A stretch of 64,000 nt of DNA from Breviolum minutum Mf 1.05b.01 (GCA_000507305.1 DF239246.1:1-64000); one strand, 5' to 3'. Shown: positions 51,111-63,587, counted from the stretch's first letter. Numbers and translations are program-made. The notes: a model not told the origin generated them from the sequence alone.

Positions 51111-54100
51111 ACCAACAAGATCACTATGTTCCCACCAAGGAAATTAAAACGTGCCAATTTCATCCTCCGTCACCTTCGGTCAACCCCTCTAAGCTCCATG
51201 ACCAAAATTGTTGCCGAAACCATTGTCTGTCAAGGCACCCCTGAAGCAATGTCAGGCTATCATATGTTTCTGGACAAAATGCCGTTGAGGTGCACGTTTA
51301 GGGAAATGGTTGAAACAGTGTCACTAAAAGTTGGTGATATAACCAAGATATCTGGGCAAATTGTGACAAAAACTCCTGAACTTGGATTGGTTGGGCATTT
51401 TGGATGGGGATTCCCTGATCCAATCACCGGCATTTTGGGATTGACGTGACCAGCGTGGGTAATTTCTGAATCTTTGGGTGAATGAAACATACCATAACGT
51501 GAAAAAAAACGATGCACATATGGGTGATATAGGGTGGTCTATACTGTCTTTTTGGATCCCTTCCCTTATGATTTTTTCATTTGCGTGGTCTTTTCTGCAA
51601 CACCTATCTCAAGCATCAACGCATCATTGGTTGATTTGTTTTCTTCAAGTTGGAAGTTATCTGAATTTTTGAAATTTGTAACCCTGCAGGTCAACCACGA
51701 ATTTAAAAACCGCTAGCCTGTCTTCGACTAATAAAAAATTGTGGTTTGCAAACCAACCTGCAGAAAGTGACGGGTGGACTTCCAAGGGTAAGGTAAGAGA
51801 CTTGACTGGATGAATTTCATATTTCTATGTCAAGTTGGAGAACCTTGATGCCAAACGAACAAATTTAAACCATTTAATGCCAAAAAAAACATATAGCCCT
51901 TGGTAAAACATAAGAATCGAAAAGCGATTGCATTGCCAATGCATGCAGATGTCCGGTGCACATGTTTCGGACGACTACATGTCATCCCCGCCGTTCCAGG
52001 TTGCAGTGAGTTCCAGGCTCTTCATCGTCTGGGAAGAGGGACGCGCTGAAGGAATCTCGGTCGTTTTGTTCCGTTGCGGTTCACACACCAAAACATACCA
52101 AAACAATGGGTTTTGGACGGTCATGCCACTTAGAGTGGACTAGAAACATTTATATGTTTTGTATCAACTTTTCATTCATCATTCATGAACCATGGGTTGT
52201 CCATCAAGTGGAACATAGCCAAATGAAAACTCACAATCGAACTCTTTTTTTTTGTGCGATGATTAAAGTCTTGGACGTGAATAGAAAACACGGTGGCATG
52301 GGAGGGGTAATCCCATGGGAGGGGTGCCATTTGGTCTACAATAAACAACACGGGACAAAATGTTAGGTCGCCATGGCACAGGTAATTTATCCAAGCATTC
52401 CCTGGTCAAGTAATTGTAGTGTCATTAAAATCACATTACGAATCAAAACAATGCAATCCTATCCCTTCAGGTTCCGTCCCCCCGGATTTTTCACATTGCA
52501 TGTGTGCGATGGAAACAAATTTAGACATTGTCTCGATTAGAAGGCAGACAGTGGAACCATGCCGTGTTTAACCTCAAAAATCCTAAAATCCCACGCCAAA
52601 GCCACTGTAGGAAAGGTACGCCAGGGCAGCCGTCAACCCCATGACCTTGGAGTTGCGTCCGTCGAAAAATTTGATGCCGTTTCTTGTGGTGAGGCTGCTT
52701 GCCGGGTCGGCACTGAAACGTACGCAATCCATGGTAATTCAACGTTTCAGGGACACGATTGAAATTGCAATCAGCAAGACATCCAACGAGATGTTTCGGA
52801 ATGTATGCGAATATCGGTTTGGAAGGTTGCACGGGCTTCATCGTTGGAACACGACCTAAGTGTCAACCTAGGGGTCAACAATACGTGAAGAAAAGGGGGG
52901 TTGTGAACGTCCAACCCAAAAAAATAAAACTGAATGTAAAACACAATGTTGTGACACAGTGTGGTGAATTGGCACCACGAAGGTACCAAAAAAAAACGGC
53001 ACAGCTTTGCAACGCACACCACTTTGTACTATTAAGTCTTCAACAATCGGCGTCACGATCAACAAGGCGGACTGCACCTGGCATGGAGAGGCATTGACGG
53101 GACATGCGGAATGATGGTAGGACAAGTGTGTGTTATTGTTGCCCAATTTTTTTTACATGATAACGGCGATGTTTGCTCAGTATTGAATTTAAAATAACTT
53201 GTTAAATAATTGTTCTTTGTTCCGGGCGTTGGGTACGAATACCTTTGCAACCTGCAATTACATTTTCTCGTTTTTCGCCAAAACTGCATGAACATATGTC
53301 CCAATTGTAAAAACGGATCAGTGTGAGGTGTGAACAAACCTATTTTGATGGCTACCGTAAAGAACCAAAGAGTGTCACCATTCAAACGCATGGACGTCCG
53401 ATGCTGGTATGTCTCTTTTAATCCTCGTTTGTCCAAATATTTGCCATGCAATATTGTCGGGAAGTGGCCATTATGCTCCTTTTACAAGTTGAACACAGAA
53501 ACAAATTGAAGTTGGGGAGCACTAACTGTCCACGTCCGGAATCCGACTGGCATTAATGTCATGGACTGACAAAAAATGCGGGGGGAGGAAAAAAATTGGG
53601 TTGGAGTGGTGCTGATCAAATTTTCCAAAGGTGTTTTCGTGTTCTTGGTTCCTCCATATGTGCCAGGGACGTTGCTCAAACATTTGTAGGGGAACTTGCT
53701 GGACCATGCCACGAGGTTTTGTGTCCTGGGTGGGTATTGGGGTGGTTTGCCTACGTGGAGAAGGTGTTCGACATTTTGTGCCAACACTGCGCACAATAAT
53801 TAAAGCAAAATGCATACGAATTATTTCCTTTAAACATGTAAAACATATTTTTCCACCATCCACCTGAAATAGCTTCAATTGTCAATGTCAAGGTGTGAGT
53901 GAAGGTGGCCTAACATCAACACAATTATCTGGCCCTATTTCACACAATTATCACACATATCGTCGGCGACATGACAGAAACATGCGGAGAATAAGGCAAA
54001 CATATAACAAATGGAAATTCAAAAAAAATACCGGTGCAAATGCAATACCGTCAGCACGTTCCTTCGGGGGAAACAACCGCACGAACCGACACAAAAACCA

Positions 54101-54299
54101 ACGGGAAATTAGCACACCTTCATGAAAAAAGGAAGCAAACATTTGCGTCCGAGGTTTGGACGGAACCGGTTTTGGGGAACTTGAGGTATTAAGAAGGTTC
54201 CGGGTTCCGGAGATTCCGGTCCGAAGGTTCCGAAGGTTACTTTGTACTTTGACGGAACGCTTTTGTACCTTGAAAAAAATATATATATATATTTTAAAA
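51111..54299. other. Mostly noncoding stretch with ambiguous open frames
   Basis: No recognisable gene. Around 51930-52140 and 52560-52860 two frames are open at once and look partly protein-like (for example VSDDYMSSPPFQVAVSSRLF, and SVEKFDAVSCGEAACRVGTE ending at a possible GTAATT donor near 52735). I could not choose between them. Confidence 0.4.
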
Positions 54300-54610
54300 T
54301 ACATCTTTTTGTAACACGAAAGTGTGCTTGTGTACTTCGACAGTATGCTTTTGATGCTTTTGTACTTTAGGTATGTTTTCGTACTTTGAAAGTGTGCGTT
54401 TGTACTTTGAAACCGTATTTTGGTACTTTGAAAGTATACCCTTGTAAATTAAAAGTTGTCTTTGATTTTCTCAGTTTAAAAATATACGTTTCCACCTGAC
54501 AGTTGTGTAAATTGAAGGTAGTATTTTTACTTCGAAAGCAATCTTTTGTATTTGTAAAGTGAAAATATTTTTTACTTGGAAGGTATAATTTTGTACTTTG
54601 CGACAGTGCT
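54300..54610. repeat. Degenerate tandem repeat of TTTGTACTTTGAAAG
   Basis: About a dozen units of 20-28 bases, each with TTGTACTTTGAAAGT or a variant (TTCGTACTTTG, TTGGTACTTTGAAAG), between an AT run and unique sequence. Confidence 0.8.
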
Positions 54611-55839
54611 TGCTTCAAGTTGGGCCGAAAAACGATCCAACAAAGGCAAAAAACGTGCTAATTAATTATAATGTCCTTTTTAAAATGCAAACTTCCTTGC
54701 TGTTGGGGATACCACCTGCGAGTTTTTTTTGCATGAAATAAATGGTTAAATATACCAAATAATGCGAGAAACGTGGAATGAAATTGCACTTGGGTTGTAA
54801 ACATTTCTCACTCCTGGCTTATGGAAATATAGGTGTTGTCACCGCTAGGTGTATCAATGACATTTTGTTGTATGCATCACACGGAGGCTGGCCTATGACA
54901 TGCACCCTGCTCTGAAATGAGGGCAATGCGTGTTCCATGACATTTTGCAGACGACATGATTGATTCATGACGACCATGTTTGCAGCGCTCGTTTGAATTT
55001 GGGACCTGCGACGGGCCATTGGCGATTACCGAACGTAAATGACATGTTTTGATGGCACAAATGGAACTTGGTCACATTACGTGAAGGAATTTTCCTCTTA
55101 CATCACCGACACCAAGATTAAATTGGAACAATGGCATGTGTGCTAGTAGCAACAATGTCGGATGTTTTCCCCTTGTCAGGGCCAATGGTCCTTTCGGCTT
55201 CTATGAGCATGTATCGCGCTGGTTAATTTTTTTTTTCAAACGCACCTTTCCCCACGGGAGAATGCTTCTCGTCTGTGTTTCCAAACCGGGACTACAAATT
55301 TATTGGCGCTGGAACGGTTGTATTTGTAGAGAACATCTTTGTTTATCTTTGCACGCACTTGGCGGCTTTGACATGAGGGACTGTCTTGATTGTTAAGCGT
55401 TACGAAAAATTTTTCTGAAAAACAATGACTTATGTGGGCATGAAATGGCATGCAAGTTCGGTAAAATACGGTGAAACACATATATTTTCAACTGATACAT
55501 CTTCTGGCTGTAGGAAATCATGTGCTGAACCTGACATCATTAAAAAAAAATGATGCCACACGTATAGAACACGGTGTCATCCATATTCCGACAACGCGTC
55601 CCCTTTTAACACCAAACGCATTGAAAATGTGAAACGCTGCAAAGCAAATCTTTTGAGTTGATTGCGTTTTTTCCCGAATGCGTAGCGAAGGGTTTCCGTT
55701 TATAGTTGGGGTCTGGGGTTGGATCTGTGTTCGCGTTGTTTTGCTCGTGTCGTCGTCGTGTCGTCGCCAATTTGCTGCCATTGGGGAGAGCTTCCGGAGG
55801 TGTTTTGGAAGATTTCCTCTGCATTTCAAATTTGAAAGG

Positions 55840-56458
55840 AGTCTCGCACGAAATGCTCGTTTTGGCGTTCCAAAGTCACAAAATGGGAGGTTGTTTTCGT
55901 GTTTTGCGTGACAGGTGAAATACTTTCGAAGCGCGTCAATGCAAGCGCATCGTTTCCTCGTGGTAGGCGCAGCACTTTGTGATGTGGCCTTTCGCAATGT
56001 CGTGGCAGGCGCAGCATTTTTTTTTTTCTCGCGCCTTTTTGACCGTACCATTTTGTGACGTGGCGAAGGTGCTGTTTCTACGAATCGCACTGGCAAGGAC
56101 GCGCAAACGTGACACTCTTTCAAAAATCGTGGTAGGCGCAGCATTTCCTGAGAGTCTTGAAAAGTGGCGGAAGCTTCGCAAAAGTCATACTTTTTGAGCT
56201 CTGTACAAATGGTTTTCTAAGAAAAACTCGCACGAAATCGTCAATTTTCAAGTTCAAAGTGTGGAATTTGAAGGAAAGCCTCGCACGAAATGCTCGTTTG
56301 GGAAGCTTCGTTGCTTCAAAAGTTGAGGAAGCCCGGCACGAAATGCTCGTTTTGGAAGCTTGTCGCTTGACAAATTGAGGAAGCCTTGCACGAAATGCTC
56401 GTTTTGGAAGCTTGTCGCTTCAAAGTTGAGGAAGTCTCGCACAAAATGATCGTTTTGG
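55840..56458. repeat. Repeat region: CTCGCACGAAATGCTCGTTT and GTGGTAGGCGCAGCA units
   Basis: CGCACGAAATGCTCGTTT occurs near 55845 and three more times from 56280 to 56405, spaced about 55 bases, each followed by GGAAGCTT and a TTGAGGAAGCC block; diverged units precede and follow. A second unit, GTGGTAGGCGCAGCA or GTGGCAGGCGCAGCA, occurs near 55959, 56003 and 56129. ORFs here (NEHFVR, LARNARFG) are translations of the repeats. Confidence 0.8.
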
Positions 56459-56461
56459 AAG

Positions 56462-57312
56462 CTTCTTTACTACCTTGTAGTACTTTGTAGTACTGGATGG
56501 ACGTCTCGGTCGGAGTAGTACTTTGTAGTACGGAGTATGCTGGGGTAGTACTTTGCAGTAAGTTTGTAGTACGGAGTAGTATGGAGTCGTACTGGAGTAG
56601 TACTTTGTGGTACGGGGTAGTACTGGAGTAGTACCTCGTAGTACGTTTGTAGTACGGAGTAGTACTGGAGTAATACTTTGTAGTACGAAGTAGTACTGGA
56701 TGGACGTCTCGGTCGGACTAAAAACTTTGTAGTACGGAGTAGTACTGGAGTAGTACTTTGTAGTACGTTTGTGGTACGGAGTGGTACTTTGTGGTATGGA
56801 GTGGTACTTGAGAAGTAGTTTGTAGTACGGAGTAGTACTGGAGTAGTATTCGTAGTAGGGAGTAGTACTGGAGTATTACTTTGCAGTACGGAGTAATACT
56901 TTGTAGTACGAAGTAATACTGGAGTAGTACTTTGTAGTACGGAGTTGTACTGGATGGACGTCGTTCTGACGTCGTTTCGGTGGGAGTAATATTTTGTAGT
57001 ACACAGAAGTACGTTGTAGTACGGAGTAGTACTGGAGTTGTATCTTGTAGTACGTTTCTAGTACGGAGTAGTACTGGAGTAGTACCTTGTGGTACGCAGT
57101 AGTACGGAGTTGTATTTTGTAGTACGTTTCTAGTACGGAGTAGTACTGGAGTAGTACTTTGTAGTACAGAGTAGTATTTTGTAGTACGGAGAAGTACTTT
57201 GTAGTACGTTTGTAGTACGGACTAGTACTTTTGCAGTACGGAGTAGTACTGGAGTAAAACTTTGTAGTAAGTTTGTAGTACGGAGTAGTACCGGAGTAGT
57301 ACTTTGTGGTAC
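56462..57312. repeat. Large GTAGTACGGAGTAGTACTGG tandem array
   Basis: About 850 bases of units based on GTAGTACGGAGTAGTACTGG then AGTAGTACTTT. A GGATGGACGTC insert appears at about 56499, 56700 and 56950, hinting at a higher-order period of 200-250 bases. Each GTAC is self-complementary, so single strands could fold in many ways. The minus-strand YYK-rich frame (57442-56876) is a by-product. Confidence 0.9.
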
Positions 57313-59059
57313 GGAATCGGATGATGTTAATCGCAAAGGAAAACGCCAGGCATAATGCAGGAAGCGTGCATGCGAGGATTTGGATGGTGGTCATGAGATA
57401 CTGCAAGCAAATACGTGTATTTACCAATGCAAAACACGTCAATTAATTAGTAAGGAGCAGTGGCACAGTGTTCTGCCCATGACAACCTGAAAGGCTTCGA
57501 ACGAAAACATGGCATTCCACGCAAGAGGACAAGCTGACCGTGCTGACCATAAAATGAACACATGCTAATCTTCCCGAATGTTCACATGTTTAGGTAAGAT
57601 GGACCAGCTAGAATGAAACCACTGTGCATTTGTGTCCATTTTTTCGCTGTTCGAAATAGTCGAAGGTTGTAGACAAGGTAGGATGACCTGGCAATAGATA
57701 TGCAAAAGTGGCGAAAAGGCCATACTCAAATAACTGTGCATTTGTCTATAACACTCCTCTCCAACACTTCTCTACGACACTTCTCCACAACACCGTACAA
57801 CAAAGCACTACGCCTGGAAAATTTTAAACATTTTGCCCGACATTTTGAAGAAGGCCGTCCGCGAAAAAAAAAATCTGGCTGCATGGGTGGGGGTGGCTGA
57901 TTATGTGGCCTTTGCTCGTGTCAAGTTGTTGTTGCCAGCTGCGGTTTCCTCGTTCCACATGGAAACATGTGTAAAAATCATTTTCCATCGCATGAGACGA
58001 TAATATTGTCGAACCATGTTAAATATTTATTGCTAAACGATCGATCAATGTTGTTGGTTGCAATGTACCCATTCAAATTGGATTGTAGGGTTTTCCAACA
58101 CAAGAACAGATTTTCATCGTTTGAAATGGAACTGTAAGGCTTCGTGCGCACTGTGCACTTTCTAGCCACGGAGCTTGAAAAAAAAACGCGGGCAAATTTT
58201 CTTACTTCATTACGCAGCTGTGTGGGGTCTATGCTGGTACAATGCTGGATAATTGACAAATTATGGAAATAGACTCTTATGTCTTGTTTTTGTCCTGGTT
58301 GAAACATTAAAATTTCAAACGCAAACAAACAAACAACTTATGTACTCTTTGAATTTCAAATAAAAACAATTGACATTTCCACATGACACATGGGTCTTGC
58401 CTGCGTTTTGGCCGCCATGGATGCGTCAATATCCATGAGAGCAGTTACGCTGTAAAGACGCATTGCCGTCGCTTTGCAAATAAATAGACTGGGCCCAACA
58501 TCGAACTTCGACAAACAAAAACAGAACTGGTTGGTGGTTTCAACCCATCTGAAAAATATTAGTCAAAATGGGAATCTTCCCCAAATAGGGTTGAAATGGT
58601 GAAAATAAAATATTCGAAACCACAACCTAGACAAGTACCTTGACCATGCGACGGCCAAACCGCTTCAGCCTCAAAACCGCTTCAATGAAGATCGTGTTTC
58701 TAGTGGCGGGCATCACCACTCAAGGCTTTAGGGCTTGGAAAGGTCATGAAAGGCGCAAATCTTCCGGAACAAACGTAGCATCGTCGACTCCATGTGTTTT
58801 TCTAGGCGGGAGCCAGTGATCCGTTGAGTGCAACCGCCGTCAGGGATACAAAAAACACCTTGTGCAACTAGCTGACCAAAAACAGCTCCATGGACAACCT
58901 GATTATCCATGGAGCTGTTCTCTCCAAACGGTTCTCGTGTGAAACGCGAAACGTCGATGTAGTCGCCCGCCGTGCCGCATGTCGATACGCAATGACGTTG
59001 CACGTTCAGAACTAAGCCTTGTCCGGTCTCTAGCGGCGCCGTCCGAGGTTAAAATTGAA
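57313..59059. other. Noncoding stretch
   Basis: No gene recognised. Holds a GGTGGTTTCAAC-family element (58530-58637) and a short inverted repeat at about 58888-58926 (CAGCTCCATGGA with its complement). Confidence 0.5.
58530..58637. mobile_element. GGTGGTTTCAAC-family element, intact reference copy
   Basis: Left TGGTTGGTGGTTTCAACCCA, middle AAAAATATTAGTCAAAATGG and GGTGAAAATAAAATATTC, right GAAACCACAACCTAG. It shows the uninterrupted form of the copy split by element 2. Confidence 0.7.
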
Positions 59060-59345
59060 ACCTACCACGGCGATATCGGGCTGTTGCTGTTGAAGTTGTT
59101 GCTCTTGCTGTTTGCTGTTGCTCTTGTTTGTCTTGTTGCTGTTGAAGTTCTTGCTGGTGCTGTTGTTTTTGTTTGTGTTGTTGATGCTGCTGTTTTTTTT
59201 TCTTCTCTTTCTCCTTCTTCTTCTTGTTGTTGTTGTTGTTGCTGCTGCTGTTGTTGTTGTTCTTCTTCTTCTTCTTGCTGCTGCTGCAGTTCTTTTTGTT
59301 GTTGCTGTCGTCGTTGTGGGGGTCGTCGTCGAAGGTTTGCTGTTG
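59060..59345. repeat. TTG/TTC/CTG low-complexity tract
   Basis: Mixed runs of GTTGTTG, CTTCTTC and TGCTGC. It gives open frames in both strands (Leu/Val/Phe or Gln/Lys/Asn runs), which I do not consider genes. Confidence 0.9.
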
Positions 59346-61639
59346 CCGCTCCAAAATTTACGAAACAAAAACCCTGTATCGCTGCGGTGGTAACTGCAGG
59401 CCACAGCATGTGTGGGCCCGCACTTTCGTCTGCTCAAACAAGTGATATGTTGCTCGTGAGCGTTGTCGGGAGTGTTCGCGACGTCACGGTCATATCATTC
59501 CATTGCAAAGGACGTAAATCAAGAAGTGGCTTTCAAGTTGCGACGTCTTGCTTAGAATTTCCTTTGTTATCGGGATGATTGGAAGTTGGAACAAAAAGGT
59601 ATTTAAAAAAGTCAAGAAAGTCCATCAACAACCCTCAAGGAAAACACAGACAGCAATCCAAACTCACCAGTCTCACCAAGTCAAGTCAACAACATCAACC
59701 CACCCCACAAAGGACACAAACAGAAATGCAAACTCACAAGCGCCTTTGACCTTAATGATCCAACGTGATCCAACCTTCAAATGCACACATCTTACCTCCA
59801 CATCCAAAAGACGTGAAGCCAAAACCATGAAAGGTTCAACACGTTTAGCCCATTTAGGCAGCTCAAGTGTTACCACAAAACACAAGTACACGAAAAAAAA
59901 GGACAGCAAGAAAACCAATCTACAACAACAAAAACTACAAACCCACATTTCTGAAGAGATTCGCCAAACGATTTTACCGCCAAGAAGGCGGTCGTCTCTT
60001 TTTCGGCGTTTTTCAACACACTTTGTTGGCGTTGGAAGCAGTTCTGGAGCTCTCCCTTGGACCGGCCTTTTTTTCGGCGCTTCTATTTGTTTGCGTAATC
60101 GTAGTTGCACCATTTCCATCCATTTCCCGGTCAAGATGGATCTGAACATTTTTTGATGGAGGTAGCTTGTTGCGGCCAGCATTTCGTTTTCGTCCGTGTT
60201 TTCTTTGTTCCCGTCGTGCTGTTTTTGATCGGCCCATTGAGCCCAGTCAACCATTCACTACACAATTGCTGTCAGAAAAACATCTCGTTCTTTCCGCATC
60301 GTATTCACGTGAACGTCAATTCCGCCCAAGTATGCGTTGTCTCAGGGTCTCATACATTTCGCCGCTTTTGTGGGTTTTCATGAGACACATTCAATTCTGG
60401 TGCTAGCATGCAGCAAAAATCAATGGAACCTGGAAACATATGTTTTTCCAGTCTTTCAACCAGTTTGAGTTTTGTCTATGTTTATCCATCTTGGGTTGTC
60501 TGAGGATGGCTTGTTTTGTTGCTTTGTTTGTTTCTTTTGACCCGAAGGTGTGCAAGATTTGAAGGGGTCAATGTCTTTCTTGAACAACCCCACGCTTTCA
60601 AACGGTTGCCGCTAAGCTTTCCGTACAGCACCGCTTTGATGGTTTTGCAAGTCGTAAGGACCTCGTTGTTTTGGTTACTCCTCACTGTTTTAAATGGCTT
60701 CCAAGGCTACTTACAAACACCTACTATCCCATGGGATCATCCAAATCTCCTTAGATCTACCAATGCAGTATCAAAGACCATACTACCAAGCGAAACTCAT
60801 TCAACATTGGATTGCCCCCCTTCTTCTTGGTGGATCACTCCCACTCATTCGAAGAAAGATCGTGAAAAGGGATCGAACCTTTGGGAAAAAAACACCACCA
60901 ATCATGCCTTGTATTGTTTCATCATACCAAAAATCTCATTCAGCCTTTTGGACACATGTAATAAAAGTTCAAATCAAAAGTATCCAGCATCCTTGAAACA
61001 CTTTAGTGAGATTGGCCTTCTTGGCTGAGAAATATGCTACTTTGCTGACGATGGCTCCGTCACCCTAACAAGTGGACAGGCTGACATTGTAAGGGACACC
61101 AAGTTCCTTGTCGAAGAAGGGATGCACCGTCACCTGAAACGAAGGTCAGGTTACAAAGGAAACCCAGAAATGAATGGTTTTTGTTCTGACTGTCATGATG
61201 TTAACATAAATTGAAAAATTGTCACCGACCTAATTCATACTACTTATGTCTGTATGTATAATATCATGGATAAAACGTCACATAAGGATCTGTCTTCATG
61301 GATGGTTGAACACTACGGTTGGCCCTTATGTTAAGAAACCTTATTAGATAAGAAACTAGAGTCTCGAGCAGGGGCTAAGTAAATTACTGAGGCTCTGGCC
61401 CGGGAAAACGAACTTGGTTATGAATATGGAAATAAGGTTTTGAATGTGGATTGCTGGATCCCGGGGAGCTCGGCCCCTTGAAAGCACGACGAGACCCAAG
61501 ACAAAAACAGAAGTGCAAGCGCCCGAGCGGTGGTGGATTCGAGCCTCTATACATAATACATACTTACAAGCCTGGATTGAAGACCGAAGCCCAGCGCCTC
61601 AGCCAGGAAGCGCAAGGCCCCTGCTTTCGGAGGGGGGCT
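59346..61639. other. Stretch without a recognisable gene
   Basis: Several overlapping long frames on both strands at 59548-60254 and 60516-61028; none has a motif I know. A plus frame continues after the TGA at 61026-61028 for another 62 codons to 61214 (EICYFADDGSVTLTSGQ onwards), which looks more protein-like than its surroundings. It may be remains of a decayed gene. Confidence 0.35.
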
Positions 61640-62425
61640 TGCGAATATGGACAAAGAATGTGGTAGGCAAGGCCGGCCAAGGAAATTCCTACCGTGCCGC
61701 AAGAGCATTTTGCGCAAGCGGCTCCTTCAGGGGCTTGGCTGCACAGAGCGCGCGTCCCGGCTTCTTTCCTGTGGGGAATGGTGCTGTATAGCTGTTTTTG
61801 CGTACGCCTGTGAAAAAATGCAGAAAGCGACGTGTCGATTTATGCAGCGTAGCATGTGCCCCTGCAAACATGTTCCATGCGGGGATTGAGCCCGCGACCT
61901 ATGGCTCATAGGACCATCGCTCTAACCACTGAGCTAATGGAACCCTGCCGCAGGGGCCGAGAACATATCCCTATAATCTAGACGTTCTCTTGGCGGAGGA
62001 GCTTTTGTAGGGTGGAAGCAGAGCGGAGGCAAAAAACCTACCGTGGCGCGGTAGGATATTGGGGCTAGCGGCTTTTCAGGAGACTTAGGCGTGAGCAGGG
62101 CACAGGCAAAAAATCCTACCGTGGCGCAGTAGGATTTTGGGGCTGGTGGCCTTTCCGGAGACCTGGCTACACAGAACGCGCTTTCNGGGCACAGGCAAAA
62201 AATTCTTACCGCGGCGTACTAGGATTCCGCTGCAAGCGGCTTCTTCAGGGGCTTGGCTGCACAGAACGCGCGCCCCGGCTTCTTTCCAGTGGCGAGGGGT
62301 GCTTTATAGCGTCTGCAGCACACGGGCACAAAAACCCATCAGAGAAGCAGGGGACAGGCAAAAAATCCTACCGCGGCGTAATAGGATTTGGGGTAAGTGG
62401 CTCTTCAGGCGGCTGACCGTCGGCA
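61640..62425 (+). repeat. Tandem repeat of about 80-90 bp with internal hairpin
   Basis: Four or five units. Each starts GGGCACAGGCAAAAAATCC, then TACCGTGGCGCAGTAGGATT, TTGGGGCT, a GGCTTTTCAGG block and CTGGCTACACAGAACGCGC. The stem ATCCTAC / GTAGGAT around CGTGGCGCA is visible in most copies. The array is interrupted by a tRNA-like gene. One N lies at 62186. Confidence 0.75.
61871..61943 (-). tRNA. tRNA-like gene, anticodon UAU by position (Ile), unusual C33
   Basis: Read on the minus strand: acceptor GTTCCAT pairs perfectly with ATGGAAC, discriminator A. D arm TA-GCTC-AGTGGTTA-GAGC. Anticodon arm ATGGT-CCTATGA-GCCAT (one T-G pair); the loop places TAT at 34-36. Variable loop AGGTC. T arm GCGGG-CTCAATC-CCCGC, all five pairs intact. 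The A box (TAGCTCAGTGG) is perfect; the B box (GGCTCAATCCC) has C for T at its third base. Length 73. Oddities are C at position 33 instead of the near-universal U, and C54. These may mean a pseudogene or a tRNA-derived SINE rather than a working tRNA. No early T-run terminator: the first T6 on this strand is about 55 bases downstream. Confidence 0.7.
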
Positions 62426-62992
62426 ACACAATCAAAACACTAGGATTTAGAAATATGCTTTGAGAGTCTGGGCCCTGGAAAAATTTCTTAAAGGTACTCT
62501 GCCCGTTAAGAAATTTGCGAGAGTCTGGCAGCTTTGGGAAAGTTTCTTATTATAAGGTTTGACCGTAGCATAGTGTATCACCGTTCATTGGCAGGAAAAA
62601 TACCACTTGAATCTACCAGGTACAGTTATTGCCTTGGTCTGGGAGTTTTATAGAACCAAGCCGTTCACCTATCACCGGAAAAAAGTCCAGGCAACAAAAA
62701 AAAACAACACTCCCTAAAAAGAACAGCGTGCCACTGCAAAAAATGATGGTTGGAAGTTGGAAAATGAAATTTCCTGTTTCTCAAGGCCAATTTTCAGGGA
62801 GGGTATATCCCAACAAACCAAACGCTTCAAAACCAAACGCACATGTAAAACAACTACGAACCCACATCCGATTTGAGTGTCTCAGAGATTTATCGGATGG
62901 GCGTCCAAATCCATAGGACTTCCATACTTCAAACAAGAACATCTCATTCTTCCGCTTCCGCATGTTGAGCAGTATTCGAAAAACTCACCAGT

Positions 62993-63148
62993 TCAATGGA
63001 GTGAAACCTGGTTCCCTCAGTAGGTGGTAGGTACCATATAATCCCCCAATTGGCAGTATATACCACTTATATACCACTTATATATTGCCAATTACGTGAT
63101 TATATGCTACCTACCACCTATTGAGGGAACCAGGTTTAACTCCATTGA
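62993..63148. mobile_element. Long inverted-repeat element, GGTTCCCTCAGTAGGTGG family
   Basis: Left arm TCAATGGAGTGAAACCTGGT, then TCCCTCAGTAGGTGGTAGGT and a CATATAATC/CCAATTGGCA end; the right arm is its complement with few mismatches over about 65 bases. The loop is short (TATATACCACTTATA). The same arm sequence occurs as direct repeats at 39848-39980, and GGTGGTAGGTAG also at about 44139. Confidence 0.85.
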
Positions 63149-63258
63149 TATCCTGGTTCGTTTCAGGTTCCGGGTTCATGTATCATCATTGTATCGAATG
63201 AACTTCTCCTCTAACACGTGCAACTGGGTAGTGAACTTCATCCACCCAAAAATGAACC

Positions 63259-63431
63259 CTACACTCCCTGAAACACTAACAGCTAGCCCCAGCCAGAAAG
63301 GCTCTATCTTTTTCACTGCACCCCCGAAAAATTTAACATACGAAAAAAAAATGGCGGCTTGAAAAACGTATCTCCGGCTTCAAATTATGGTGTCATTTTG
63401 GGTATCTAGCTGGTAAGTTTCAGGGGAGGTT
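63259..63431. mobile_element. Foldback element, copy F, with a nested second arm
   Basis: Outer arms ACTCCCTGAAACACTAACAG with CTAG, and CTAGCTGGTAAGTTTCAGGG with GAGGT. Inside lies another left end (CACCCCCGAAAAATTTAACA) without a clear partner, as if one copy had inserted into another. Confidence 0.6.
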
Positions 63432-63587
63432 TATTTAAAAAACATTAATCCATCCAGGAAGGGCCGGTTTCATTTGCATCTCAAAATTCTTAGCCCTACT
63501 GTCCTGAAAACTATAGACTATAACATATTTTCTGAACAAATGCTTGTGGGAAGAGTATGGTTTTTTGTTTGGAAATGGTCCTAGTTG

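Noticed and set aside
55518..56144. 208-codon basic minus-strand frame
   Set aside because: Largely made of the GTGGTAGGCGCAGCA and GCACGAAATGCTCG repeats.
56876..57442. 188-codon Tyr/Lys/Thr-rich minus-strand frame
   Set aside because: Encoded by the GTAGTACGGAGTAGTACTGG array.
59030..59578. Leucine-, valine- or glutamine/lysine-rich ORFs on both strands
   Set aside because: All are produced by the TTG/TTC/CTG low-complexity tract.
59673..60254. 193-codon minus-strand frame opposite a 202-codon plus-strand frame
   Set aside because: Both are open, neither has a known motif, and the hydrophobic half comes from CTTTT/GTT-rich sequence; not enough for a gene call.
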